A DNA stretch of 64,000 nt, taken from the NCBI RefSeq assembly GCF_025244745.1, contig NZ_CP104213.1:2418501-2482500 (forward strand), in the 5' to 3' direction. Positions 23,821 to 32,559 of the stretch are shown here, one piece after another. The position numbers and the translations under genes are program-made. The notes under the pieces are model-generated. The model was not told the origin of the DNA, ran no database searches, and saw only the letters and a list, made by a program, of their open reading frames with translations. Source of the DNA: Deinococcus rubellus (GTDB lineage: Bacteria; Deinococcota; Deinococci; Deinococcales; Deinococcaceae). How positions within the stretch are numbered: the first letter of the stretch is position 1; every line of letters starts with the position of its first letter.

Positions 23821-23948
23821 CGGTCCAGCGGTATTCATTCGCTTCACGACAACATGACCTCGGTAACACGGCTTTTGGCCCTGCCCGATCTCCTCAAGGT
23901 GGTGAGCGGGGCTATACTGTCACAACAGTGGGTCCATTGGCCCCTTAG
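23821..23948 (+). pseudogene. C-terminal remnant of a second polysaccharide deacetylase
   Basis: The segment translates as RSSGIHSLHDN, then LLALPDLLKVV and, after a frame change, RGYTVTTVGPLAP-stop. This closely matches the end of the deacetylase at 20142-21311 (RPGGIILLHDN, LLALPDLLKVA, RGYTVTTVGALGR). The nucleotide sequences also align (GGCCCTGCCCGATCT is shared). Only about 130 bp survive, with a frameshift, between the cupin terminator and the ArsB-like stop. Confidence 0.8.
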
Positions 23949-25228
23949 GGCCGCAGCAGCACCAACGCGCCCAGGGTCAGCAGCAAGGTCGGCAGGGTCA
24001 CGGCCCAGGCCAGGCGCACATACTCGCCCCAGGACACCTGCCACTTCCGCGCCGAGAGCAGGCTCAGCCACAGCAGCGTCGCCAGGCTCCCCAGCGGCGT
24101 CAGCTTGGAGCCGACATTGACCGCCACGATATTGGCGTAGACCGCGAGGGTCTCGGCATGGGGCGGCAATCTGGCCTGCTCGATACCCAGCCCTCCGATC
24201 AGCAGGGCTGGAAGGTTGTTGGATAGGGCGGACGCCAGCGCCATCAGTCCGCCGAGGCCGTAGGCCAGCGTCCAGGCCCCCCGTTCCCACAGCGCCGCAA
24301 ACACTGTCCCCGCCGCGCTGGTGACTCCGGCATTGCGTAAGCCGTAAACCACCAGGTACATGCCCAGCGAAAACCCCACCACCGACCAGGGAGCCTTCCG
24401 CAGCACCGCCCCCGCTGGACGCCGCCGCGCCCAGGCGGTGAGGAGCAGCGCCGCCGCCGCCGTCAAGGCAGGCAGACTTTCGGGAATTCCCCAGCGCGGC
24501 GCAAGAAAAAAGCTGATCAGCAGCACAGCCAGCAGACCCGTGCCCACCCCGCAGACCACCACGTCGTTGAGGGCCGACCTGGGCGCAGGCAGGTCCTCCA
24601 CCGCGTAGCGGGCGGGCAACGCCTTGTGAAAGCGCCACCACAGCGCCGCCAGCCCCGCCGTTACGGCTGCCAGATCCACCGGCCCCATCACGGCAGCGTA
24701 GGCGGCGAACTTCAGCTTGAACTGATCGGCGCTGATGATATTGGTGAGGTTGGAGGTAATCAGCGGCAAGCTCGCCGCGTCCACAATAAAGCCGGTGGCA
24801 AACAGCAGGGCCAGCCCAGCGGGGCGTTTCAAATGAAGTAGCTCGCACAGCTCCAGCGCAATCGGCGTCAGGATCAGGACTGCGCCGTCATTGGCGAGGA
24901 GGGCGGCCAGCACCGCCCCAAACAGGATCAGCAGCACGAACAGCCGACCCATGCTTCCCCCTGCCCACCGCGCCAGATGCAGCGCCGTGAAGCGGAAGAG
25001 GCCTGCCTCGCTCAGCAGCAAACTGAGAATAATCAGGGCGATCAGGGTGAAGGTGGCGTTCCAGGTGGCCTGCCAGACCACCCAGACGTCATGCCAGTGC
25101 ACCAGCCCCAGCAGCAGCGCCGCTGCCGCACCCAGCCCGGCCCCCAGCGCGATATTGAGCTTGAAGGGACGAACGATCACCAGAAACAAAGTCGCGGCGA
25201 ACACGGCGAGAGCGGCGAGCAAGGTCAC
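23945..25228 (-). CDS. ArsB/NhaD-type ion transporter (arsenical pump membrane protein family)
   Basis: A 427-residue protein with about eleven membrane helices and the ArsB/SLC13-like two-fold layout. Typical elements are the ALLANDGAVLILTPIALEL helix in the first half and SALSNNLPALLIGGL in the second. ArsB proteins export arsenite, often with ArsA; no ArsA or ArsR is adjacent, so the substrate may differ. It lies 42 bp downstream of, and in the same direction as, the NRAMP-like gene, suggesting a transport operon. Confidence 0.88.
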   Translation of the reverse strand: MTLLAALAVFAATLFLVIVRPFKLNIALGAGLGAAAALLLGLVHWHDVWVVWQATWNATFTLIALIILSLLLSEAGLFRFTALHLARWAGGSMGRLFVLLILFGAVLAALLANDGAVLILTPIALELCELLHLKRPAGLALLFATGFIVDAASLPLITSNLTNIISADQFKLKFAAYAAVMGPVDLAAVTAGLAALWWRFHKALPARYAVEDLPAPRSALNDVVVCGVGTGLLAVLLISFFLAPRWGIPESLPALTAAAALLLTAWARRRPAGAVLRKAPWSVVGFSLGMYLVVYGLRNAGVTSAAGTVFAALWERGAWTLAYGLGGLMALASALSNNLPALLIGGLGIEQARLPPHAETLAVYANIVAVNVGSKLTPLGSLATLLWLSLLSARKWQVSWGEYVRLAWAVTLPTLLLTLGALVLLRP

Positions 25229-25270
25229 CGGGTCAGTGTAAGCGCCCAGAGGAAAGACGTCGTCGGCCCA

Positions 25271-26569
25271 TCATTTTCCCAGCGTGGCGAACATGGCGGC
25301 GGCGGCCAGGGCCATCACGCCGGTGCCCAGCCAGCCCAGCCCCCGCAGCCAGCCCTTCACCGTGAATTCGCCCATAACCCCCTTGTTGGCCGTGATCAAC
25401 ATCAGCAGCAGCATCACCGGAGCCGCCGCTACGCCGTTGATGATCGCCGAGTAATAGAGCGCTTTGATCGGGTCGATGTGCACCAGTACCAGTCCAAGTC
25501 CGAGCAGCGTCGATAGCGCGATGATGGCGTAGAAGCCTCTGGCCTGATAAAGCTTGCGTTCCAGACCCACCGGCCACCTCAGCGCCTCACCCAGCGCGTA
25601 GCCCGCCGACCCGGCCAGCACCGGCAAGGCCAGCAACCCGGTACCGACCAGACCCGCCGCAAACAGAATGAAGGCAAAGCGCCCGGCAATGGGGCGCAGC
25701 GCCTCAGCGGCCTGCGAGGCGGTCTGGATATCAGTCTGGCCGTGTGCGTGCAGCACCACTGCTGCCGTCAGAATAATGAAAAAGGCCACCAGATTGGAAA
25801 AGGCCATACCGATGAACGTATCGCTGCGAATGCGCCTGAATTGCTCACGGGCTTCCTGCGGGTCTTCTTTGAGGGGATGCTCGAGGACATGGGTGTCCAT
25901 GTCGGAAACTTCCTCGGACGCCTGCCAGAAAAACAGGTAAGGACTGATGGTGGTGCCCAGCACAGCGACCAGCGCCTGAATCGATGACGCGCCGACACTG
26001 AAGTGCGGCAGGAGCGTGGCCCGCAGCGCCTGACCCCACGGCACATGCACCACGAATACGGTGGCGACGTAGGCCAGGAGCGAGGCTGACAGCCATTTGA
26101 GGATCTGGGCGTAGCGGCTGTAGGGCACGAAGACTTGCAGCAGCACCGACAGCACGGCGAACAGGGCCGCGTAGAGCAGGGCCGGGCCGCCAACCAGAAG
26201 CCGCACCGCTTCGCCCATTGCGCCGATATCGGCCCCCAGATTGATGACGTTGGCGATAATCAGCAGCGCCGTGACAAGCCACAGCCACACCGGCGCGTAA
26301 GCGCGGCGCATGTTTCCGGCGATGCCGTGTCCGGTCACGCGGCCCAGGCGGCCACTGATTTCCTGAATGGTGGCCATCAGAGGGTAAGAAAAGAGCATCG
26401 CCCACAGCAGGCCGTAGCCGAACTGCGCCCCGACCTGCGAGTAGGTGGCAATGCCGCTCGGATCGTCGTCGCTGGCCCCAGTGATAAGGCCAGGTCCGAG
26501 GGCTTTGAGCAGGTTATGTTTTTGTTCACGGCGTTCAGGCTCAGGCAGCGAAGGGGGCGCTTCGGTCAT
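25271..26569 (-). CDS. NRAMP-related divalent metal transporter
   Basis: A 432-residue protein with about eleven helices. The first helix has D36-P37-S38-G39 in place of the classical D-P-G-N. The sixth has LGTTISPYLFFWQ (T207 to P210), where manganese/iron NRAMPs have a Met in an M-P-H motif. Loss of the metal-selecting Met is known from magnesium-type and other NRAMP-related proteins, so Mg2+ or another hard cation is plausible; this is inference. An acidic cytoplasmic loop follows helix 6. Two inverted repeats lie upstream of the start. Confidence 0.85.
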   Translation of the reverse strand: MTEAPPSLPEPERREQKHNLLKALGPGLITGASDDDPSGIATYSQVGAQFGYGLLWAMLFSYPLMATIQEISGRLGRVTGHGIAGNMRRAYAPVWLWLVTALLIIANVINLGADIGAMGEAVRLLVGGPALLYAALFAVLSVLLQVFVPYSRYAQILKWLSASLLAYVATVFVVHVPWGQALRATLLPHFSVGASSIQALVAVLGTTISPYLFFWQASEEVSDMDTHVLEHPLKEDPQEAREQFRRIRSDTFIGMAFSNLVAFFIILTAAVVLHAHGQTDIQTASQAAEALRPIAGRFAFILFAAGLVGTGLLALPVLAGSAGYALGEALRWPVGLERKLYQARGFYAIIALSTLLGLGLVLVHIDPIKALYYSAIINGVAAAPVMLLLMLITANKGVMGEFTVKGWLRGLGWLGTGVMALAAAAMFATLGK

Positions 26570-26584
26570 TGATCTTCCAATAAA

Positions 26585-26642
26585 CTCAAGCTTGAGGCGA
26601 GGTAGAGGAGAAGACGTTAGAAATCAAACCGAAGCCGGTTTG
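26585..26642. promoter_or_regulatory. Two inverted repeats upstream of the NRAMP-like gene
   Basis: CTCAAGCTTGAG (26585-26596) is a perfect 12-bp palindrome 16 nt before the start. CAAACCG (26625-26631) and CGGTTTG (26636-26642) form a second with a 4-nt spacer. Either could bind a metal-responsive repressor. Confidence 0.35.
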
Positions 26643-26764
26643 TCGACTTTTCGATAATATCAATCTAAAAAGTTGACATAACGTCTCGTTGAAGTTGAAT
26701 TCGCCAGATCTTTGGCTCTCTATTGTTGCCGCTGTCCTTTATCAGATTCAAACTGAATTGTCAT

Positions 26765-26796
26765 TATACCGGGGTTATACCGCCCTGGCCTACCTT
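26765..26796 (+). promoter_or_regulatory. Box-1 promoter of the secreted protein-ABC operon
   Basis: A perfect TATACC-N5-TATACC (26765, 26776), N9, -10 TACCTT (26791-26796), identical in -10 sequence to the PepSY promoter. Confidence 0.7.
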
Positions 26797-26816
26797 CGGA
26801 GCCACGGAGGTCAACT

Positions 26817-27398
26817 ATGTTCAAATTCAACCCGTTCAAACACGTCTTCATTTCAGCCGCTCTGGTGGGCAGCTTCGCCTTTGCCCAGACGCCTACCGCC
26901 TCACCCACCTCGCAGATGGCTCCAGAAGTGCATCCGGTGGGCGATATTCCCGACAATCAGGCGTTCGTGCCGTACCACAATACGGTGGGCAATTACACCG
27001 TTGACGCGCCCGAAGGTTGGGCACGCACCGTCAACGGCAGTGACGTGTCGTTTCTCTCCAAACTTGGTGAGGTTAAGGTGACGGTGACGCCCAGCAAGGC
27101 CGCGCCCAGTGTCAGCAGCGTCCGCGCGGACACCCTCAAGGCGCTGGCGAGCACGGAGTCTGGTGTCAAGATCAATATGGTCAAGGCGCTCAAGCTTCCG
27201 GCGGGGCCAGCCATTCTCGCCAGCTTTGATTCCCTGTCCGCGCCCAACGCCGTGACCGGCAAGGCGGCGCTCCTGGAAAACGATCTGTACGTTCTCAATC
27301 ACGCCGGGCAGCAAGTTCAGTTGCGCTTCTCCGCGCCCAAGGGGTCGGACAACGTGGACGCCTGGCGGCAGATGTCGCGCTCCTTAAGGTGGAAGTGA
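26817..27398 (+). CDS. Secreted protein heading an ABC-export operon
   Basis: A 193-residue protein with a signal peptide (residues 1-23, ending FAFAQ). The mature part starts with a Pro/Thr/Ser-rich stretch, then a beta-rich domain (VGNYTVDAPEGWARTV, LGEVKVTVTPS, and a C-terminal LRFSAPKGS) similar in style to exported PsbP-like proteins; this comparison is loose. GGAGG precedes the ATG. The next gene begins within or just after its stop, so it is translated with the ABC components and may be an accessory or cargo-handling factor. Confidence 0.78.
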   Translation: MFKFNPFKHVFISAALVGSFAFAQTPTASPTSQMAPEVHPVGDIPDNQAFVPYHNTVGNYTVDAPEGWARTVNGSDVSFLSKLGEVKVTVTPSKAAPSVSSVRADTLKALASTESGVKINMVKALKLPAGPAILASFDSLSAPNAVTGKAALLENDLYVLNHAGQQVQLRFSAPKGSDNVDAWRQMSRSLRWK

Positions 27399-27403
27399 GC
27401 GTC

Positions 27404-28060
27404 ATGGAAGCCGCCGATCTCTACCGCTTCTACCATGTGGGTGACGAGGAAACCCGCGCCCTGAGGGGCGTGAGTCTAGACGTGCGGCCCGGCGAGCTGA
27501 CGGTGCTCCTCGGCAAATCTGGCAGCGGCAAAAGCACCTTGCTGGCGTGTCTGGCGGGCCTGGACGATCCCGACGGCGGCGTGGTGAGCGTCAATGGGCG
27601 AACTTTATCGCGCCAACCCGAACGGGTACGGGCGGCGCTCAGGGCCGAGCATCTGGGCGTGATGCTTCAGGGCGGCAATCTCATCGCTCATCTGAATGTG
27701 CTGGACAACGTGACGCTGACAGGCCGCTTGAACGGTAAGCCGGACGAAGACGGGGCCATCAAACTTCTGACTCAGTTGGGCCTCGCCGAGCGCTTACATG
27801 CTTTTCCCGCGCAGCTTTCCGGCGGCGAAACGGCCCGCGCTTCACTAGCTGCTGCACTGGCCCACCACCCCCGCGTGCTGCTGGCCGACGAACCCACGGC
27901 TGAGGTGGATGCCCAGACCGAGCAGCAGGTGATCGCGGTGATCAAGGACTTTGTTCGTCGAAATCAGAGCGCTGCGGTGATCGCCACCCACAGTCCCAGA
28001 CTGGCCGAGCAAGCCGACCGGGTGCTGCGGATTCAAGACGGGCGGTGGCAAGATGCCTGA
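27404..28060 (+). CDS. MacB/LolD-type ABC transporter ATP-binding protein (1)
   Basis: A 218-residue ATPase with Walker A G-K-S-G-S-G-K-S-T, signature LSGGETARASLA, Walker B VLLADEPTA and the switch His in ATHSPR. LolD/MacB-type ATPases pair with FtsX-like permeases and act on periplasmic substrates. ATG 27404 is preferred; the frame also opens with GTG at 27389 and 27395, overlapping the upstream gene. Its stop overlaps the start of a second ATPase, an unusual two-ATPase arrangement for this type. Confidence 0.9.
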   Translation: MEAADLYRFYHVGDEETRALRGVSLDVRPGELTVLLGKSGSGKSTLLACLAGLDDPDGGVVSVNGRTLSRQPERVRAALRAEHLGVMLQGGNLIAHLNVLDNVTLTGRLNGKPDEDGAIKLLTQLGLAERLHAFPAQLSGGETARASLAAALAHHPRVLLADEPTAEVDAQTEQQVIAVIKDFVRRNQSAAVIATHSPRLAEQADRVLRIQDGRWQDA

Positions 28061-28778
28061 GTCTGAACGAATCGAGCGCCTGACCTTTGAATCCGCGCAG
28101 GTCTGGCCCCAAGCCGCTGAAACGCGCCGGGGCGAAGTCGCGCTGGTGATGGCCCAGAATCTCAGCCGCGAATACGGCAACGTGGCGGCCCTCAAGCGAG
28201 CCAGCCTCCGCATTTTCCCCGGCGACAGCATTGCCCTGCTGGGATTGTCCGGCAGCGGCAAGAGTACCCTGCTGCATCTGCTGGGCGGCCTGGATCAGCC
28301 AACGGGCGGCGAACTGAGCTGGCCCGCGCTGGGTGATTCTGCTGATCTGCGGCCCAGCAAAGTGGCGTTCGTGTTTCAGGCGCAGAGCTTGATGCCTCCG
28401 CTCACGGCGCTGGAAAACGTGGCCTTGCCACTGCTGCTGCTCGGTGCGGCCCCGGATGACGCCCGCCAACGGGCCGCCGACGCCCTGGAGACACTGGATC
28501 TCCTGTCGGTTGCGCAGCAGTTACCCGAAGAACTCTCCGGCGGGCAGGCGCAGCGGGTGGCGGTGGCCCGCGCCCTGGTGACCAACCCGCAACTGATTCT
28601 GGCCGACGAACCCACCGGGCAGCTCGACTCGCAGACCGCCCAGCATTTAATGGACGTGCTGCTTGCCGCTCTCGGCCCTGACACGGCGCTGGTAATGGCC
28701 ACCCATGACGAAACGGTGGCCCGCCGCCTGAAGACCGTCTGGCGCATGAAAGACGGCATTCTGGAGGAACTCCCATGA
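28053..28778 (+). CDS. MacB/LolD-type ABC transporter ATP-binding protein (2)
   Basis: A 241-residue ATPase with an N-terminal extension of about 30 residues relative to the family; an internal ATG at residue 33 gives the canonical start. Walker A G-L-S-G-S-G-K-S-T, signature LSGGQAQRVAVARAL, Walker B LILADEPTG and switch His in ATHDE are intact. It overlaps both neighbours by 4-8 nt. With the first ATPase it could form a heterodimer driving the single large permease downstream. Confidence 0.9.
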   Translation: MPESERIERLTFESAQVWPQAAETRRGEVALVMAQNLSREYGNVAALKRASLRIFPGDSIALLGLSGSGKSTLLHLLGGLDQPTGGELSWPALGDSADLRPSKVAFVFQAQSLMPPLTALENVALPLLLLGAAPDDARQRAADALETLDLLSVAQQLPEELSGGQAQRVAVARALVTNPQLILADEPTGQLDSQTAQHLMDVLLAALGPDTALVMATHDETVARRLKTVWRMKDGILEELP

Positions 28779-31411
28779 TCAGTTTATGGTTGCGCGGCCT
28801 GCGGAGAGAACGGCCCCTGAGACTGTGGGGCGCAGCCACCGGCATCATGCTCACGGTGGCGTTTCTGGCGCTGCTGCTGAGCTTCATCGCGTCCGGCAAC
28901 GCCAACATGACCCGCCGCGCCGCCGCCTCGGTGCCGGTCGACTGGCAGGTCCTGCTGGGCCAGAACACCACGCCCGCCGCCGCCGAGCAGGCCATCAAAG
29001 CCGCCACCGCCGTCAAGACTTTGCTGCCCGTGGAGTACGCCGACGTGGCCAGCTTCACCTCACGCACCGGCGGCACGGTGCAAACGACGGGCGCAGGCAA
29101 GGTGCTGGGCCTTCCAGACGGTTACCGCGCGGCCTTTCCTTCCGAGATTCGCCCGCTGATCGGATCAGCAGACGGCGTGGTGATCTCGCAGCAGACGGCG
29201 GCCAACCTGCACGCGGCGGTGGGCGACATTATCAACGTGGGGCGATACGGAGCTGCCAGTGTGCCGGTGACGGTGGCGGGTGTGGTGGATTTACCGCAGG
29301 CCGATTCGCTGTTTCAGGCGGTGGGCGCACCCAAGGGCCTTGCGCCGCAGGCTCCGCCGGATAACGTGCTGCTGCTGCCTCAGGCTCAATTTGACCAACT
29401 CTTTGCGCCGCAGCGTCTGGCGCGGCCCGACACGGTCAAGACCGAGCTTCACGTCCGGCTGGCGACCGTCTTGCCCAGCGATCCGGGCCTGGCCTTCGCG
29501 CTGGTCGGCTCACTCGCCAACAACGTGGAGGCGCGGCTGTCCGGCGGCGCGGTGGTCGGCGACACGCTGGGCGTCACCCTGGACGGAGCGCGTGAAAATG
29601 CCCTCTACGCCCAGGCGCTGTTCTTGTTTCTGGGGCTGCCCGGCGCGATCCTGGCCGCGACCTTGACCCTCAGTGTGGCGGGCGCGAGCGCAGCGCAGCG
29701 GCAACATGAAGCGGCCCTCCTTCGGGTACGCGGCGCATCTGAGCGCCTGATCGTGCAGCTCGGCGCGGCGGAAGCGCTGACAGTGGGCTTGGTGGGCACA
29801 GTCTTGGGACTGGGATTGTTTGTGGCCCTCTCGCCGCTGCTCACCGGCGGGTTGTCAGGTGGTTGGCTGGCGTACCTGCTGCCGGTGCTGGCAGGATTGT
29901 CGCTGGCGCTCTTGGCAGTGCTGCTGCCGACTTACCGCGCGGTGCGCTCGTCCACCGTGGCGGCCCAACGGCAGGCGGTGGGTCGGGTTGGCGTTCCGTT
30001 GTGGCAGCGCCTGTATCTTGACTTGATCTTGCTGGTCGTCGCCGCCGCCGAGTTCTGGCGCAGCGCGGCGGGCGGTTATCAACTGGTGCTGGCTCCCGAG
30101 GGCGTCACCAAGGCCAGCATTCAACTCGAAGCCTTCGTGGCTCCGCTGGCCCTGTGGCTGGGCGGAACCTTACTGGGCTTGCGCCTGCTGGGTTGGCTGC
30201 TGGGAAAAGGCCGCCTGACGGGTCTGCTGCGGCCATTCGGCGGCAATCTCTCGGCCACCGTCGCCTCAGCACTGGAACGTCAGCGGCCCCTGCTGCTACG
30301 TGGCGCAGCGCTGGTGTCGCTGGCAGGCGCGTTCGCAGTCTCCACATCCATCTTCAACGCCACCTACAACGATCAAGCGCGGGTGGACGCGGTGCTGACC
30401 AACGGATCGGACGTGACCGTGACGGGCAACGCCAACAACCCTGCAGGGCCACATCTGGCCGACTTGCAAAAACTGCCGGGCGTGGTCAAGACCCAGCCGC
30501 TGATTCACCGTTTCGCTTACGTGGGCGCGGACTTGCAGGACATCTACGGCATTGATGCGGCCCACTTCACCGATGTCAGTCGCCTCGCTGACAGCTATTT
30601 CAAGGACATCACGGCCACGCAGGCGCTGGACAAGCTCAAGTCCACCCCGAACGCCATTTTCGTCTCGCAGGAAACGGTCAACGACTATCAGCTCTCGCTG
30701 GGCGACACCCTCAAGCTGCGCCTGCTGAATGCCAAAACGCATCAATACAGCGTGGTGCCGTTCAGTTTGGCGGGCGTGGTGCGTGAGTTTCCCACCGCCC
30801 CCAAGGATTCGTTTCTGGTCGCCAATGCCAGCTACGTGGCGCAGATGACCGGCAATCCGGTGGCGGAAGTCGCCTTACTTCAAATCAGTGGCAATCCGCA
30901 AACGGTGGTCAGTGGAGCACAGCAACTGCTCAGCGGCGTGCCCGGCATTCAGGTCACTGATCTGGCGGCGGTGCGCGGCAAGATCGCCTCAGGTCTGACG
31001 GCTGTGAATCTGGCGGGCCTGTCGAGAATAGAACTGGCCTTCGCGGCCCTCCTGCTGGCCGCCTCTACCGGCCTGGTACTGGCACTGGGCCTCAGTGAGC
31101 GGCGGCGCACCTTCACCGTGCTGAGTGCCCTCGGCGCGAAGGCGTCGCAGCTCGGCGCGTTTTTGTCGGGTGAAGCGCTGGTCGTCGTCGGCCTGGGTGG
31201 GACGTTCGGGCTGGTGCTGGGACTCGGCGTGGCGCAAACGTTGATCAAGCTGCTTCAGGGCGTCTTCGATCCGCCGCCGGAAGTCTTACTGCTCCCCTGG
31301 GCGTACCTCACGGCACTGCTGATCTCGGCGGGCCTGAGTACCTGGCTGGCACTGCGCTGGGCACGGGCGGCCTCGGCGCGGCGGATGACGGAAGTGCTGC
31401 GGGCGTCGTGA
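28775..31411 (+). CDS. FtsX-like/MacB-type ABC permease
   Basis: An 878-residue permease of the large two-FtsX-domain type. It has an N-terminal helix (about 17-38), a periplasmic domain of roughly 230 residues, a block of helices (about 280-400), further central helices, a second periplasmic domain (about 530-735) and a last three-helix FtsX block near the C-terminus. Such permeases move lipoproteins, peptides or envelope lipids rather than importing nutrients. It overlaps the second ATPase by 4 nt and ends the box-1-driven operon. Confidence 0.9.
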   Translation: MISLWLRGLRRERPLRLWGAATGIMLTVAFLALLLSFIASGNANMTRRAAASVPVDWQVLLGQNTTPAAAEQAIKAATAVKTLLPVEYADVASFTSRTGGTVQTTGAGKVLGLPDGYRAAFPSEIRPLIGSADGVVISQQTAANLHAAVGDIINVGRYGAASVPVTVAGVVDLPQADSLFQAVGAPKGLAPQAPPDNVLLLPQAQFDQLFAPQRLARPDTVKTELHVRLATVLPSDPGLAFALVGSLANNVEARLSGGAVVGDTLGVTLDGARENALYAQALFLFLGLPGAILAATLTLSVAGASAAQRQHEAALLRVRGASERLIVQLGAAEALTVGLVGTVLGLGLFVALSPLLTGGLSGGWLAYLLPVLAGLSLALLAVLLPTYRAVRSSTVAAQRQAVGRVGVPLWQRLYLDLILLVVAAAEFWRSAAGGYQLVLAPEGVTKASIQLEAFVAPLALWLGGTLLGLRLLGWLLGKGRLTGLLRPFGGNLSATVASALERQRPLLLRGAALVSLAGAFAVSTSIFNATYNDQARVDAVLTNGSDVTVTGNANNPAGPHLADLQKLPGVVKTQPLIHRFAYVGADLQDIYGIDAAHFTDVSRLADSYFKDITATQALDKLKSTPNAIFVSQETVNDYQLSLGDTLKLRLLNAKTHQYSVVPFSLAGVVREFPTAPKDSFLVANASYVAQMTGNPVAEVALLQISGNPQTVVSGAQQLLSGVPGIQVTDLAAVRGKIASGLTAVNLAGLSRIELAFAALLLAASTGLVLALGLSERRRTFTVLSALGAKASQLGAFLSGEALVVVGLGGTFGLVLGLGVAQTLIKLLQGVFDPPPEVLLLPWAYLTALLISAGLSTWLALRWARAASARRMTEVLRAS

Positions 31412-31544
31412 CCAGAGCGAGGTGAGCACAGCGACGAGGGGCTGCCGGTTGGGGTGGCCCTTTCCCAGTTCAGCACCCTCACAGCTCCTTCTGTACAGGT
31501 TCCAGCAAGGTTATACCGTCGGCTGACGCGGCCTAGAGCATTTG

Positions 31545-32144
31545 TCACAATAGAATCTGGGGATGGGCGTGTTTAAACCAGTGTTCGATCTCTAACCGCT
31601 TCACGGCGTCCAGGGCGTTGCCAATGGCGTTGAGAAGATCTTGGACGACCCGCCAGGCACCACCGCGCACCAGGGCTTTCATTTTGGAGAACATCAGCTC
31701 AATCGGGTTGAAATCTGGACTGTACGGTGAGGTGAACAGCATCTCGCAGCCCTGGGCTTCGATGAGCGTCCGAATGGACGCTCGGTGGTGCGAGGAGAGG
31801 TTGTCCAGCACCACGACCTGTCCCTTTTGAAGTGTGGGGCAGAGGATGTCTCTGACGTACCACTCGAACGTTGCCCCATCCAAAGCGCCATCGATCACGA
31901 TGGCGGCTTGCGGCCCGGCCAAGCTCAGTGCGCAGATCAAGGTTTGATTTCGCCCATGATTTCTCGGCACTTGATCAACGGCACGCTCATGGCTGGGGGC
32001 ACGCCCATACCTCCGCGTCATCGCGATGTGAAAGCCGCTCTCGTCGAGAAACACCAGACGCTCAGGACGTTGGAGATAGGGTGCAAGGTCATTGAGGAAC
32101 TGCTTACGTCGTTCCTCACAGCGTTCTCTGGCGACCAGCGTTTT
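31545..32144 (-). CDS. IS630 transposase, DDE catalytic part (second frame)
   Basis: The frame carries the DDE residues: D in VFLDESGF, D in VVLDNLSSHH and E in FNPIELMFSKMK. It lacks its own ribosome binding site; a GTG occurs at 32054, but the frame stays open back to the A8 run at 32148-32141, where it would be joined to the upstream frame by a +1 (or -2) shift. This fits frameshift expression as in other two-frame IS630 elements, or decay by one base in the homopolymer. Confidence 0.85.
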   Translation of the reverse strand, partial: KTLVARERCEERRKQFLNDLAPYLQRPERLVFLDESGFHIAMTRRYGRAPSHERAVDQVPRNHGRNQTLICALSLAGPQAAIVIDGALDGATFEWYVRDILCPTLQKGQVVVLDNLSSHHRASIRTLIEAQGCEMLFTSPYSPDFNPIELMFSKMKALVRGGAWRVVQDLLNAIGNALDAVKRLEIEHWFKHAHPQILL

Positions 32145-32499
32145 TTTTATGGGTGATCTTGTGACGGCGAAACACCCGGTCGACTGTTTTGAAACTGACC
32201 CTCAGCCCGGTGGCGGCTTCCAGCAGGTCCGCGTGCTCTTGCAGGGTCGCGTCTTGGTGTGTTTCAAGCTGCGCTAAGAGCTGTTGCTCATGGTGGGTCG
32301 TCACCGTGCGGTGACGACCCGTCGGCCGAGCCACGACGTGCAGAGTGTTCTGGCGATGCCGCTCCAGATAGCTTTTGACCGTGTCGACATGCACAGAAAA
32401 GTGCTTTGCCGCTTCGTTCGGCGAAGCGCCGCCCAGGACCAGCGCGACAATCCGAGTCCGAAGCTCCAAGCTGTACCCACGTACCCCGGCTGTATTCAC
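32116..32499 (-). CDS. IS630 transposase, helix-turn-helix part (first frame)
   Basis: A 127-residue frame from GTG 32499 with the N-terminal DNA-binding region of IS630 transposases: YSLELRTRIVALVLGG, GASPNEAAKHFSVHVDTVKSYL, then a second helical segment. It ends shortly after the A8 run where the catalytic frame begins. Together the two frames encode a transposase of about 320 residues. Confidence 0.85.
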   Translation of the reverse strand: MNTAGVRGYSLELRTRIVALVLGGASPNEAAKHFSVHVDTVKSYLERHRQNTLHVVARPTGRHRTVTTHHEQQLLAQLETHQDATLQEHADLLEAATGLRVSFKTVDRVFRRHKITHKKNAGRQRTL

Positions 32500-32559
32500 G
32501 AATTTATTATGGCAAATGCTCTAGACATCGCGCTGACATGTCAAGCCTAAGTTTGCCGC

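Larger units (their letters stand above)
31534..32523. mobile_element. IS630-type insertion sequence
   Basis: About 990 bp bounded by TA on both sides (31534-31535 and 32522-32523), the target duplication of IS630/Tc1-like elements. The terminal repeats GAGCATTTGTCACAATA (31536-31552) and, inverted, GAGCATTTGCCATAATA (32521-32505) match at 15 of 17 positions. It encodes a two-frame transposase on the minus strand. It sits between the ABC permease gene and the phosphodiesterase gene. Confidence 0.92.

Noticed and set aside
23906..23920. TATACT resembling a box-1 half-site or -10 box
   Set aside because: It lies inside the deacetylase remnant, where it corresponds to the codons for Gly-Tyr-Thr; no second half-site or -10 fits.
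31512..31517. TATACC upstream of the IS630 element as another box-1 site
   Set aside because: Only one half-site; the position 11 bp on reads CTGACG and no -10 lies at the required distance, even after removing the IS.
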